DNA from: Streptomyces sp. HSG2
GTDB lineage: Bacteria > Actinomycetota > Actinomycetes > Streptomycetales > Streptomycetaceae
Length of the DNA: 64,000 nucleotides
Direction of reading: 5' to 3'
NCBI RefSeq assembly: GCF_016598575.1
Contig: NZ_CP066801.1
Coordinates: 4,630,501-4,694,500, forward strand
Made by a program: the position numbers and the translations under genes
Notes under the pieces: generated by a model
What the model saw: only the letters and a program-made list of their open reading frames with translations
What the model was told of the DNA's origin: nothing
Databases searched by the model: none
Shown here: piece after piece, positions 1-7,661 of the stretch
Numbering within the stretch: the stretch's first letter is position 1
How the letters are laid out: every line of letters begins with the position of its first letter

Positions 1-1
1 G

Positions 2-229
2 GTCGGCGAGCTGCGGAAGAACGGCATCGCCGCAGACTTCTGCTACGGCGGCAAGGGCCTGAAGGGGGCGATGAAGAACGCCGACCGCAGCGGCGCCCGC
101 TTCACCCTGGTCGCGGGTGATCGTGATCTGGCCGAGGGTGTGGTCCAGTTGAAGGACATGAGGTCGGGAGAGCAGACGGCGATCGGCGTCCACGAGATCG
201 TGGCCGAGCTGGAGGCGCGGATCGGGTGA
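2..229 (+). CDS. hisS: Histidyl-tRNA synthetase, C-terminal fragment
   Basis: This is the last 75 codons of a gene that begins before the window. The reading frame ends at TGA 227-229. The residues (GGKGLKGAMKNADRSGARF, then LVAGDRDLAEGVVQLKDM) match the C-terminal anticodon-binding domain of class II histidyl-tRNA synthetase, which charges tRNA-His in the cytoplasm. The catalytic core lies outside the window, so the call rests on the tail and on the neighbourhood (VKOR protein, rarA, rpsD and alaS follow hisS in Streptomyces). Another class IIa synthetase is the main alternative. Confidence 0.85.
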   Translation, partial: VGELRKNGIAADFCYGGKGLKGAMKNADRSGARFTLVAGDRDLAEGVVQLKDMRSGEQTAIGVHEIVAELEARIG

Positions 230-388
230 TCGCGCGCGTCGTCGTACGCGCGTGCGGTGCCCCCGCGGGTGTCCGGAAACCCGTACCCGGAGCGGGGGTC
301 CCCGGTCCGGAGGCGGGTGACAACGCGGGGCCGTGAGGCACAATGGCCGTGCCGGAAGCAGGCCCCCTCACATGACGGAATCGGCGTG

Positions 389-1051
389 ATGATCAAGACG
401 ACAGCCAAGGACGTCTCCACCGTGACCGACTCGGAGCCGCCGCGTCCCGAGGTCGGACCCGCTCGGGTCGGGTCGGGTCGGGCACTCGCCCTGCTGTTGG
501 TGATCACGGGCGCGGCGGGGGTGCTCGCCTCCTGGATCATCACTCTCGACAAGTTCAAGATCCTCGAATACCAGGTCGACGGGAAGCAGTACAACCCCAG
601 CTGCGGGATCAATCCCGTCGTCTCCTGTGGCAACGTCATGGAGAGCGCTCAGGCGTCCGTCTTCGGATTCCCCAACCCGATGCTGGGGTTGGTGACCTTC
701 GGCATCGTGGTCTGTGTGGGCGTGAGCCTGCTCGCCGGGGCCCGCTTCCCCCGCTGGTACTGGCTCACGCTCAACGCCGGGACCTTGTTCGGCGTGGTCT
801 TCTGTGCCTGGTTGCAGTTCCAGTCGCTTTACCGGATCAACGCACTCTGCCTGTGGTGCTGCCTGGCCTGGGTCGCAACGATCGTCATGTTCTGGTACGT
901 GACCTCGTTCAACCTGCGCAACGGGAACCTGCCTGCCCCCGCCCCCCTGAAGCGCTTCCTCGCGGAGTTCACCTGGGTCCTGCCGGTCGTGCACACCGGG
1001 ATCATCGTGATGCTGATCCTGACCCGCTGGGGCGCCAAGCTCTGGGCCTGA
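389..1051 (+). CDS. Vitamin K epoxide reductase (VKOR) family membrane protein
   Basis: The product is about 220 aa with four to five membrane segments. A periplasmic-side loop carries a Cys pair (PSCGINPVVSCGNV, residues about 70-85), and a CxxC-type active site sits in the membrane segment ALCLWCCLAW. This is the bacterial VKOR layout, which reoxidises DsbA-like thiol oxidoreductases using quinone during disulfide formation in exported proteins. The start is taken as ATG 389. GTG 386 is possible, and GTG 422 would shorten an N-terminal tail that contains a short GGGTC tandem repeat in its DNA. The thiol oxidase partner is not in the window. Confidence 0.85.
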   Translation: MIKTTAKDVSTVTDSEPPRPEVGPARVGSGRALALLLVITGAAGVLASWIITLDKFKILEYQVDGKQYNPSCGINPVVSCGNVMESAQASVFGFPNPMLGLVTFGIVVCVGVSLLAGARFPRWYWLTLNAGTLFGVVFCAWLQFQSLYRINALCLWCCLAWVATIVMFWYVTSFNLRNGNLPAPAPLKRFLAEFTWVLPVVHTGIIVMLILTRWGAKLWA

Positions 1052-1084
1052 CCCACCCCGAGGACCGATGTCGGAGCGGTGCCC

Positions 1085-1090
1085 TAGGGT
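1085..1090 (+). promoter_or_regulatory. -10 element for leaderless rarA transcript
   Basis: TAGGGT lies exactly 6 bp before the rarA GTG start, and there is no Shine-Dalgarno sequence between them. That spacing puts the transcription start at or next to the start codon, so the mRNA is probably leaderless. No good -35 hexamer is visible. Confidence 0.55.
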
Positions 1091-1096
1091 TGCCGT

Positions 1097-2452
1097 GTGG
1101 AGCCCGACCTGTTCACCGCGGCGGCGGAGGAACGCCAGGAGAAGGACCCCGCCGGCGCCCCCTTGGCCGTGCGGATGCGCCCGCGCACCCTCGACGAGGT
1201 CGTGGGGCAGCGCCACCTCCTCGTGCCCGGATCGCCGCTCCGCCGGCTGGTGGGGGAGGGGCCTGCGGGGCCTGTGGGCCCTTCCTCGGTGATCCTCTGG
1301 GGGCCGCCAGGCACAGGCAAGACCACCCTCGCGAACGTGGTCTCCCGGGCCGGAGGCAAGCGCTTCGTGGAGCTGTCCGCGATCACCGCGGGGGTCAAGG
1401 AGGTCCGGGCCGTCATCGACGGCGCCCGTAGGGCCGTCGGCGGATACGGCAAGGAGACGGTCCTCTTCCTCGACGAGATCCACCGCTTCAGCAAGGCACA
1501 GCAGGACTCCCTGCTGCCCGCCGTGGAGAACCGCTGGGTCACCTTGATCGCCGCGACCACCGAGAACCCGTCCTTCTCGGTGATCTCGCCGCTGTCGTCC
1601 CGCTCCTTGTTGCTGACCCTGGAGCCCCTCACCGGCGACGACGTCCGTGACCTGCTCCGTCGCGCGCTGACCGACCCGCGAGGGCTCGACGGGCTCGTCG
1701 GGCTGCCCCCCGAGTCGGAGGAGCACCTGCTGCGGATCGCCGGGGGAGACGCCCGCCGAGCCCTCACGGCGCTGGAGGCCGCGGCGGGCGCGGCCTTGGC
1801 CAAGGGGGAGGCCGAGATCGGCCTGTCGACACTGGAGGAGACCGTCGACCGGGCCGCCGTGGCCTACGACCGGGACGGCGACCAGCACTACGACGTGGCC
1901 AGTGCTCTGATCAAGTCCATTCGCGGCTCCGACGTGGACGCCGCCCTGCACTACCTGGCTCGCATGGTCGACGCCGGCGAGGATCCCCGCTTCATCGCCC
2001 GCCGGCTGATGATCTCCGCGAGCGAGGACATCGGCCTGGCCGACCCGAACGCCCTGTCGATCGCGGTGGCCGCCGCCCAGGCCGTCGCCATGATCGGTTT
2101 CCCGGAGGCCGCGTTGACCCTCGGCCACGCCACCATCGCCCTGGCGCTGGCCCCCAAGTCCAACGCGGCGACGGTCGCCATCGGCGCGGCCCTCGACGAC
2201 GTGCGTCGCGGCCGGACCGGCCCCGTCCCGCGACACCTGCGCGACGGCCACTACCAGGGCGCCCAGGCGCTGGGTCACGGACACGGCTACGTCTACCCGC
2301 ACGACCTCCCCGAGGGGATCGCCGAGCAGCAGTACGCGCCCGAGGCGCTCCGGGATCGCGAGTACTACGCTCCCACCCGGCACGGTGCGGAGGCACGATA
2401 CGCGGACGCCGTCGAGTGGACCCGACGGCACCTCGGTCGTGGCCGGGACTGA
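1097..2452 (+). CDS. rarA: Replication-associated recombination ATPase RarA (MgsA)
   Basis: The product is 451 aa, the usual RarA length, and belongs to the clamp-loader-like AAA+ ATPases that act at stalled forks. It has a Walker A motif WGPPGTGKTT (about residues 70-80), a Walker B motif LFLDEIHRF, sensor sequence AATTENPSFSV, and the C-terminal tetramerisation region with SASEDIGLADPNA and the AYVYPHD-like GYVYPHDLPEG. The start is GTG 1097, placed just after a -10 box. It lies between the VKOR gene and rpsD, as in other Streptomyces. There is little doubt about the family. Confidence 0.95.
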   Translation: MEPDLFTAAAEERQEKDPAGAPLAVRMRPRTLDEVVGQRHLLVPGSPLRRLVGEGPAGPVGPSSVILWGPPGTGKTTLANVVSRAGGKRFVELSAITAGVKEVRAVIDGARRAVGGYGKETVLFLDEIHRFSKAQQDSLLPAVENRWVTLIAATTENPSFSVISPLSSRSLLLTLEPLTGDDVRDLLRRALTDPRGLDGLVGLPPESEEHLLRIAGGDARRALTALEAAAGAALAKGEAEIGLSTLEETVDRAAVAYDRDGDQHYDVASALIKSIRGSDVDAALHYLARMVDAGEDPRFIARRLMISASEDIGLADPNALSIAVAAAQAVAMIGFPEAALTLGHATIALALAPKSNAATVAIGAALDDVRRGRTGPVPRHLRDGHYQGAQALGHGHGYVYPHDLPEGIAEQQYAPEALRDREYYAPTRHGAEARYADAVEWTRRHLGRGRD

Positions 2453-2460
2453 GCACCCTG

Positions 2461-2739
2461 TAGACTTCCCGAGCGCCGGCTCCCGCGCGGTCAGAGTGGG
2501 AGGCCCGGCCGGAACCCCCAGGGGTTCCAGGAGCGTCGCGCACCGGCGAACGGTGTCGCGGGCAGCCCATCACCATCCGCGCACCGCGCGGCGTGGTCGG
2601 TGGGCCGCCGGCGTGCTGCACGATGTGCCCAGACCAGGGAGCGGCTGCCCTTCGGCCCGACGGACGAGGGGATTCCCCGGCTGCGGATGCGACCTCCCAC
2701 CCGCCTGGCAAGCCGAATCCCAGAAGAGAGACACAGACA
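2461..2739 (+). promoter_or_regulatory. rpsD promoter and long 5' leader
   Basis: A TAGACT -10-like box (2461-2466) directly follows the rarA stop and leaves a leader of about 265 nt before rpsD. The leader includes a hairpin with 8-base arms (GGAACCCC/GGGGTTCC, 2511-2528) and several GC-rich inverted segments near the gene. An AGAGAG purine stretch at 2725-2730 serves as the ribosome binding site. Ribosomal protein S4 often represses its own mRNA, so an autoregulatory leader is possible, but no named motif is recognised. The 2511-2528 hairpin could instead be a weak rarA terminator. Confidence 0.35.
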
Positions 2740-3354
2740 GTGGCGAATCAGTCCCGCCCCAAGGTCAAGAAGTCGCGTGCGCTCGGCATCGCGCTGACCC
2801 CCAAGGCCGTCAAGTACTTCGAGGCGCGCCCCTACCCGCCGGGCGAGCACGGCCGCGGTCGCAAGCAGAACTCGGACTACAAGGTCCGACTGCTGGAGAA
2901 GCAGCGCCTCCGCGCCCAGTACGACATCTCCGAGCGCCAGCTGGTGCGCGCCTACGACCGCGCTTCCAAGGTCCAGGGCAAGACCGGCGAGGCGCTGATC
3001 GTGGAGCTGGAGAAGCGTCTCGACGCCCTCGTGCTGCGTTCGGGCATCGCCCGCACCATCTACCAGGCGCGTCAGATGGTCGTCCACGGCCACATCCAGG
3101 TCAACGGCAAGAAGGTCGACAAGCCGTCCTTCGTCGTGCGCCCGGACGACGTCGTGCAGGTGCGTGACCGTTCCAAGGACAAGACGCTCTTCACCATCGC
3201 CCGGGAGGGTGGCTTCGCCCCCGACGGCGAGACTCCCCGCTACCTTCAGGTGAACCTCAAGGCCCTGGCGTTCCGCCTGGACCGGGAGCCCAACCGCAAG
3301 GAGATCCCGGTGATCTGCGACGAGCAGCTCGTCGTCGAGTACTACGCCCGCTGA
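2740..3354 (+). CDS. rpsD: 30S ribosomal protein S4
   Basis: S4 is a primary 16S rRNA-binding protein that nucleates assembly of the small subunit body. The product is 204 aa, the usual length for Streptomyces. It has an N-terminal S4 domain (NQSRPKVKKSRALGI), the S4 RNA-binding fold around RLDALVLRSGIARTIYQARQ with HGHIQVNGKKVDKPS, and the C-terminal IPVICDEQLVVEYYAR. The start is GTG 2740; further upstream the frame is leader sequence. The gene stands alone rather than in the alpha operon, which is normal for Streptomyces. The N-terminus lacks the zinc-binding Cys cluster. Confidence 0.97.
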   Translation: MANQSRPKVKKSRALGIALTPKAVKYFEARPYPPGEHGRGRKQNSDYKVRLLEKQRLRAQYDISERQLVRAYDRASKVQGKTGEALIVELEKRLDALVLRSGIARTIYQARQMVVHGHIQVNGKKVDKPSFVVRPDDVVQVRDRSKDKTLFTIAREGGFAPDGETPRYLQVNLKALAFRLDREPNRKEIPVICDEQLVVEYYAR

Positions 3355-3608
3355 CCCTTCGGGCAGGCGTCCTCGGAGCCGTACCAGGCCCGTCGTCCCC
3401 ACGGTCCTTCCGGCCGGGCGGGGCGGCGGGCCTCTCCGTCGGCCCGCCACGCCGTTCTGCCGACGCGTGGTCGGCGAAATCCCGTTACGGGACGCGGCCT
3501 CGGGCGCGATAGGCTCGGGCACGACCTTCTCGTCGTCCTCGAACCTCGACGTCCGTGACGTCCGCGAGGTCTTCCGAGTACAGACACGGATCAGGGAGCG
3601 GGTGCACG

Positions 3609-4037
3609 GTGTCCGGAGGAGAGCTGGCCGGGGTTCTGGTGGCGGTCTTCTGGGCGATCCTCGTCGCTTTCCTGGCCGTCGCCCTGGCCGCGTTGGCCCG
3701 TGCCCTCACGGCCACGACCCGACTCGTGGCGGACGTGACCGACAGGGCCGTGCCGCTGCTGACCGACGCGTCCGCGGCGGTGCGCTCCGCACACGCCCAG
3801 ATCGATCGTGTCGACGCCATCGCCTCCGACGTCCAGGAAGTCGCCTCCAACGCCTCGGCGCTCTCCGGCACCGTCGCGTCCGCCTTCGGCGGTCCGCTGG
3901 TCAAGGTGGCGGCCTTCGGCTATGGAGTGCGTCGCGCGATCGCCGGCCGGGGGGAGATCCGGTCGACTCGCCGGTCGAGACGTACCGTGATCGCGGGGGT
4001 CCCGACCGCGCGTCGGCCGCAGCGGAAGAAGGACTGA
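3609..4037 (+). CDS. DUF948-family membrane-anchored protein
   Basis: The product is about 142 aa. An N-terminal transmembrane helix (LAGVLVAVFWAILVAFLAVA, about residues 6-28) is followed by a long alpha-helical, coiled-coil-like region rich in Ala, Thr and Val and a basic tail ending RRPQRKKD. This matches the DUF948 family, whose function is unknown. The start is GTG 3609. Only 5 bp separate it from the next small gene, and that gene overlaps alaS, so the three are probably co-transcribed. A role at the envelope is inferred only from the topology. Confidence 0.75.
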   Translation: MSGGELAGVLVAVFWAILVAFLAVALAALARALTATTRLVADVTDRAVPLLTDASAAVRSAHAQIDRVDAIASDVQEVASNASALSGTVASAFGGPLVKVAAFGYGVRRAIAGRGEIRSTRRSRRTVIAGVPTARRPQRKKD

Positions 4038-4042
4038 GAGCG

Positions 4043-4393
4043 ATGTTCCGCCGTACGTTCTGGTTCGCCTCCGGCGTAGCCGCCGGGGTGTGGGCCACCA
4101 CCAAGGTCAACCGAGGACTGAGGCGCCTCGCCCCGGACAGTCTCGCCGCGACGGCGGCCGACCGGGCCGTCACGGTGGGCGGACGACTGCGGGACCGGGC
4201 CGTCCTCTTCGCCGGCGACGTGCGGGAGAACATGGTCCACCGTGAGGCTCAGCTCGGCGAGGCGCTCGGGTTGACGGCCCCCGTCGACCCCGATCTCCCG
4301 GCACCCCGGCGGTACACCGCCATCGAGAACCGCAACGACCCGGCGCGCGTCGACCGGACGACGCGCCCGCACAACCGGAATGAGGACCACTGA
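4043..4393 (+). CDS. Small conserved protein preceding alaS (DUF6167-like)
   Basis: The product is 116 aa, begins at ATG 4043 and opens with a hydrophobic, potentially membrane-associated segment (RRTFWFASGVAAGVWATTKV). An amphipathic region and a polar, disordered C-terminus (RNDPARVDRTTRPHNRNEDH) follow. It resembles a conserved Streptomyces protein of unknown function found beside alaS. Its TGA shares one base with the alaS ATG, so the two genes are translationally coupled. No catalytic motif is visible. Confidence 0.65.
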   Translation: MFRRTFWFASGVAAGVWATTKVNRGLRRLAPDSLAATAADRAVTVGGRLRDRAVLFAGDVRENMVHREAQLGEALGLTAPVDPDLPAPRRYTAIENRNDPARVDRTTRPHNRNEDH

Positions 4394-7065
4394 TGGAGTC
4401 GGCCGAGATCCGCCGCCGCTGGCTGAGCTTCTTCGAGGAGCGGGGCCACACTGTCCTCCCCTCGGCGTCGCTCATCGCGGACGACCCGACTCTTCTGCTG
4501 GTCAACGCCGGCATGGTGCCGTTCAAGCCGTACTTCCTCGGCGAGGCCACGCCTCCCTACCAGCGGGCCACCAGCGTGCAGAAGTGCGTGCGCACACCGG
4601 ACATCGAGGAGGTCGGCAAGACCACCCGGCACGGCACCTTCTTTCAGATGTGCGGGAACTTCTCCTTCGGTGACTACTTCAAGGAGGGCGCCTGCGCGCT
4701 CGCCTGGGAGCTGCTCACCGGTGCCCGGGACGAGGGCGGGTACGGACTCGACCCGGAGCGTCTCTGGATCACGGTCTACGAGGACGACGACGAGGCGGAG
4801 CGCATCTGGCGTGAGGTCGTCGGCGTTCCCGCCGAACGCATCCAGCGGTTGGGCAAGAAGGACAACTTCTGGTCCATGGGTGTTCCCGGTCCGTGCGGAC
4901 CCTGCTCCGAGGTCAACTACGACCGCGGTCCGGAGTTCGGCGTCGAGGGCGGCCCGGCCGTCAACGACGAGCGGTACGTGGAGATCTGGAACCTCGTCTT
5001 CATGCAGTTCGAACGGGGTGAGGGCACTTCCAAGGAGGACTTCGAGATCCTCGGTGACCTCCCCGCCAGGAACATCGACACGGGCCTCGGCCTCGAGCGG
5101 CTGGCGATGATCCTTCAGGACGTGCGGAACCTGTACGAGATCGACACCTCGATGGCCGTGATCGACAAGGCCACCGAACTGACCGGGGTGGCCTACGGAG
5201 ACGCCGAGGCGTCGGACGTTTCCCTGCGGGTGGTCACCGATCACGTCCGCACCGCCGTGATGCTCATCGGCGACGGCGTCACCCCGGGCAACGAGGGCCG
5301 CGGCTACGTCCTGCGTCGCATCATGCGGCGCGCCATCCGCAACATGAGGCTGCTCGGTGCCACCGGACCGGTGGTCGCCGAACTGGTCGACGTGGTCATC
5401 GGGATGATGGGGCAGCAGTACCCGGAGCTGATCTCGGAGCGGGAGCGGATCGAGAGGGTCGCCCTGGCCGAGGAGCAGGCCTTCCTCAAGACGCTGAAGG
5501 CCGGTACCAACATCCTGGACACCGCCGTCGCGGACACCAGGGCCGCGGGTGGCTCCGTCCTCGCCGGCGACAAGGCGTTCCTGCTCCACGACACGTGGGG
5601 ATTCCCCATCGACCTCACCCTGGAGATGGCGGCAGAACAGGGCCTCTCCGTGGACGAGGACGGCTTCCGGCGCCTGATGAGGGAGCAGCGCGAGCGCGCC
5701 AAGGCCGACGCCCGCGCCAAGAAGACAGGCCACGCCGACCTCGGTGCCTACCGGGAGATCGCCGATCGGGCCGGTGCCACCGACTTCATCGGCTATGGCG
5801 AGACCGGCGGGGAGTCCACGATCGTCGGTCTCCTCGTGGACGGCGCCTCCTCCCCGGCCGCGACGGAGGGCGACGACGTCGAGGTCGTGCTGGACCGTAC
5901 CCCCTTCTATGCCGAGGGCGGTGGGCAGATCGGCGACACCGGCAGGATCAGGACCGACACCGGGGCCGTGATCGAGGTGCGCGACTGCCAAAAGCCGGTC
6001 CCCGGGGTCTACGTCCACAAGGGCGTCGTGCAGGTCGGCGAGGTCACGGTGGGGGCCAAGGCGTACTCCGCCATCGACGCCCCGCGCCGCCAGGCCATCG
6101 CGCGCGCCCACTCGGCCACCCACCTGACTCACCAGGCGCTGCGCGACGCGCTGGGACCGACGGCCGCCCAGGCCGGCTCGGAGAACCAGCCGGGTCGGTT
6201 CCGATTCGACTTCGGCTCGCCCTCCGCCGTGCCGACGGCCGTGCTGACGGACGTCGAGCAGAAGATCAACGAGGTGCTCTCGCGCGATCTCGACGTGCAC
6301 GCCGAGGTCATGGGCATCGACGAGGCGAAGAAGCAGGGCGCCATCGCCGAGTTCGGGGAGAAGTACGGCGATCGCGTCCGGGTCGTCACCATCGGGGACT
6401 TCTCCAAGGAACTGTGCGGCGGTACCCATGTGCACAACACCGCCCAGCTCGGCCTGGTCAAGCTGCTCGGCGAGTCCTCCATCGGCTCCGGCGTCCGCCG
6501 GATCGAGGCGCTGGTCGGGGTCGACGCCTACCGCTTCCTCGCCCGGGAGCACACCGTCGTCGCCCAACTCCAGGAGCTGGTCAAGGGCCGTCCCGAAGAA
6601 CTCCCGGAGAAGGTCTCCGCCATGCTGGGCAGGCTGAGAGAGGCCGAGAAGGAGATCGAGCGATTCCGGGCCGAGAAGGTCCTCCAGGCCGCCGCCGGTC
6701 TGGCGGAGTCCGCTCGGGACGTCCACGGCGTCGCGCTCGTGGCGGGCCGGGTGCCGGACGGTACCACCGCCGACGACCTGCGCAAGCTGGTTCTCGATGT
6801 GCGCGGGCGAATCCGGGGCGGTCGGGCGGCCGTGGTCGCTCTGTTCAGCCTGGTGGGGGACAGGCCGCTGACGGTCATCGCCACCAACGAGGCCGCGCGC
6901 GAGCGCGGGCTCAAGGCGGGCGACCTGGTCCGGGCCGCCGCCAAGACGTTGGGCGGCGGGGGCGGCGGCAAGCCGGACGTGGCCCAGGGAGGCGGCCAGG
7001 ACCCGCAGGCCGTCGGCGAGGCCGTCGAGGCCGTCGAGCGTCTCGTGGCGGAGACGGTCAGGTGA
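4393..7065 (+). CDS. alaS: Alanyl-tRNA synthetase
   Basis: The enzyme is 890 aa, full length, and charges tRNA-Ala. The class II catalytic core is N-terminal (SFFEERGHTVLPSASLI, then FFQMCGNFSFGDYFKEGA). The editing domain that hydrolyses Ser/Gly-tRNA-Ala keeps its zinc ligands: HSATH at about residue 573 and CGGTHVHNT at about 676. The C-terminal C-Ala domain contains a glycine-rich stretch (LGGGGGGKPDVAQGGGQDPQ). The ATG overlaps the upstream stop by one base, and ruvX follows after 7 bp, so it sits inside an operon running from the DUF948 gene to ruvX or beyond. Confidence 0.97.
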   Translation: MESAEIRRRWLSFFEERGHTVLPSASLIADDPTLLLVNAGMVPFKPYFLGEATPPYQRATSVQKCVRTPDIEEVGKTTRHGTFFQMCGNFSFGDYFKEGACALAWELLTGARDEGGYGLDPERLWITVYEDDDEAERIWREVVGVPAERIQRLGKKDNFWSMGVPGPCGPCSEVNYDRGPEFGVEGGPAVNDERYVEIWNLVFMQFERGEGTSKEDFEILGDLPARNIDTGLGLERLAMILQDVRNLYEIDTSMAVIDKATELTGVAYGDAEASDVSLRVVTDHVRTAVMLIGDGVTPGNEGRGYVLRRIMRRAIRNMRLLGATGPVVAELVDVVIGMMGQQYPELISERERIERVALAEEQAFLKTLKAGTNILDTAVADTRAAGGSVLAGDKAFLLHDTWGFPIDLTLEMAAEQGLSVDEDGFRRLMREQRERAKADARAKKTGHADLGAYREIADRAGATDFIGYGETGGESTIVGLLVDGASSPAATEGDDVEVVLDRTPFYAEGGGQIGDTGRIRTDTGAVIEVRDCQKPVPGVYVHKGVVQVGEVTVGAKAYSAIDAPRRQAIARAHSATHLTHQALRDALGPTAAQAGSENQPGRFRFDFGSPSAVPTAVLTDVEQKINEVLSRDLDVHAEVMGIDEAKKQGAIAEFGEKYGDRVRVVTIGDFSKELCGGTHVHNTAQLGLVKLLGESSIGSGVRRIEALVGVDAYRFLAREHTVVAQLQELVKGRPEELPEKVSAMLGRLREAEKEIERFRAEKVLQAAAGLAESARDVHGVALVAGRVPDGTTADDLRKLVLDVRGRIRGGRAAVVALFSLVGDRPLTVIATNEAARERGLKAGDLVRAAAKTLGGGGGGKPDVAQGGGQDPQAVGEAVEAVERLVAETVR

Positions 7066-7072
7066 TCGACTC

Positions 7073-7537
7073 GTGAGGAGGGGGCGACGCCTGGGGATCG
7101 ACGTCGGGGACGCCCGGATCGGGGTGGCGTCCTGCGACCCGGACGGGATCTTGGCCACACCGGTGGAGACCGTGCCCGGTCGGGACCTTCCCGCGGCGCA
7201 TCGGCGCCTGCGGGCTCTGGTGGAGGAGTACGAACCGGTGGAGGTAGTCGTCGGTCTTCCTCGCTCCCTGAAGGGGGGCGAGGGACCGGCGGCGGGGAAG
7301 GTGCGCGGCTTCGCCCGGGAGCTGGCCCAGGGCATCGCCCCTGTCCCGGTCCGTCTGATCGACGAGCGGATGACCACCGTCACGGCCGGCCAGGGGTTGC
7401 GCGCCTCCGGGGTGGGCTCCCGGAAGGGGCGTTCCGTGATCGACCAGGCCGCCGCAGTGATCATCCTTCAGCAGGCGCTCGAATCCGAACGGGTGTCAGG
7501 CAAGCCACCCGGCGAGGGCGTCGAAGTGGTCATCTGA
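7073..7537 (+). CDS. ruvX: Holliday junction resolvase-like / pre-16S rRNA nuclease
   Basis: The product is 154 aa and belongs to the YqgF family. E. coli YqgF trims the 5' end of pre-16S rRNA; a resolvase activity has also been proposed for the family. The RNase H-like fold is visible: LGIDVGDARIGVASCD (first catalytic Asp), EVVVGLPRSLKGGEG, IDERMTTVTAGQ and the final acidic residue in RSVIDQAAAVIILQ. The start is GTG 7073. The gene follows alaS closely, a linkage seen in many bacteria. Confidence 0.93.
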   Translation: MRRGRRLGIDVGDARIGVASCDPDGILATPVETVPGRDLPAAHRRLRALVEEYEPVEVVVGLPRSLKGGEGPAAGKVRGFARELAQGIAPVPVRLIDERMTTVTAGQGLRASGVGSRKGRSVIDQAAAVIILQQALESERVSGKPPGEGVEVVI

Positions 7538-7661
7538 TCGCGATACGGTAACGTTCCGCGAGACGCGGCGGTGGTCGAGCAGCCGCCGCGCCGCCAGAGG
7601 CGGAACGGAAGTCGGTCGCGCCGGCCGGTGCGCACGCCCGTCTCGCGTCGCTAGGGGATCG

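Noticed and set aside
461..485. CGGGT tandem repeat in the VKOR gene start region
   Set aside because: Only about four 5-bp units inside codons for a variable N-terminal tail; not a functional repeat array.
368..2431. 687-codon open frame on the minus strand
   Set aside because: It is antisense to the VKOR gene and rarA, is Gly/Arg/Val-rich low-complexity protein, and has no recognisable domain; a GC-rich shadow frame.
4043..4392. Possible T-box leader for alaS
   Set aside because: alaS is translationally coupled to an upstream gene and there is no leader or T-box sequence.
4249..7464. 1071-codon open frame on the minus strand
   Set aside because: Antisense to alaS and ruvX with the composition of a mirror frame; no domain is recognisable.
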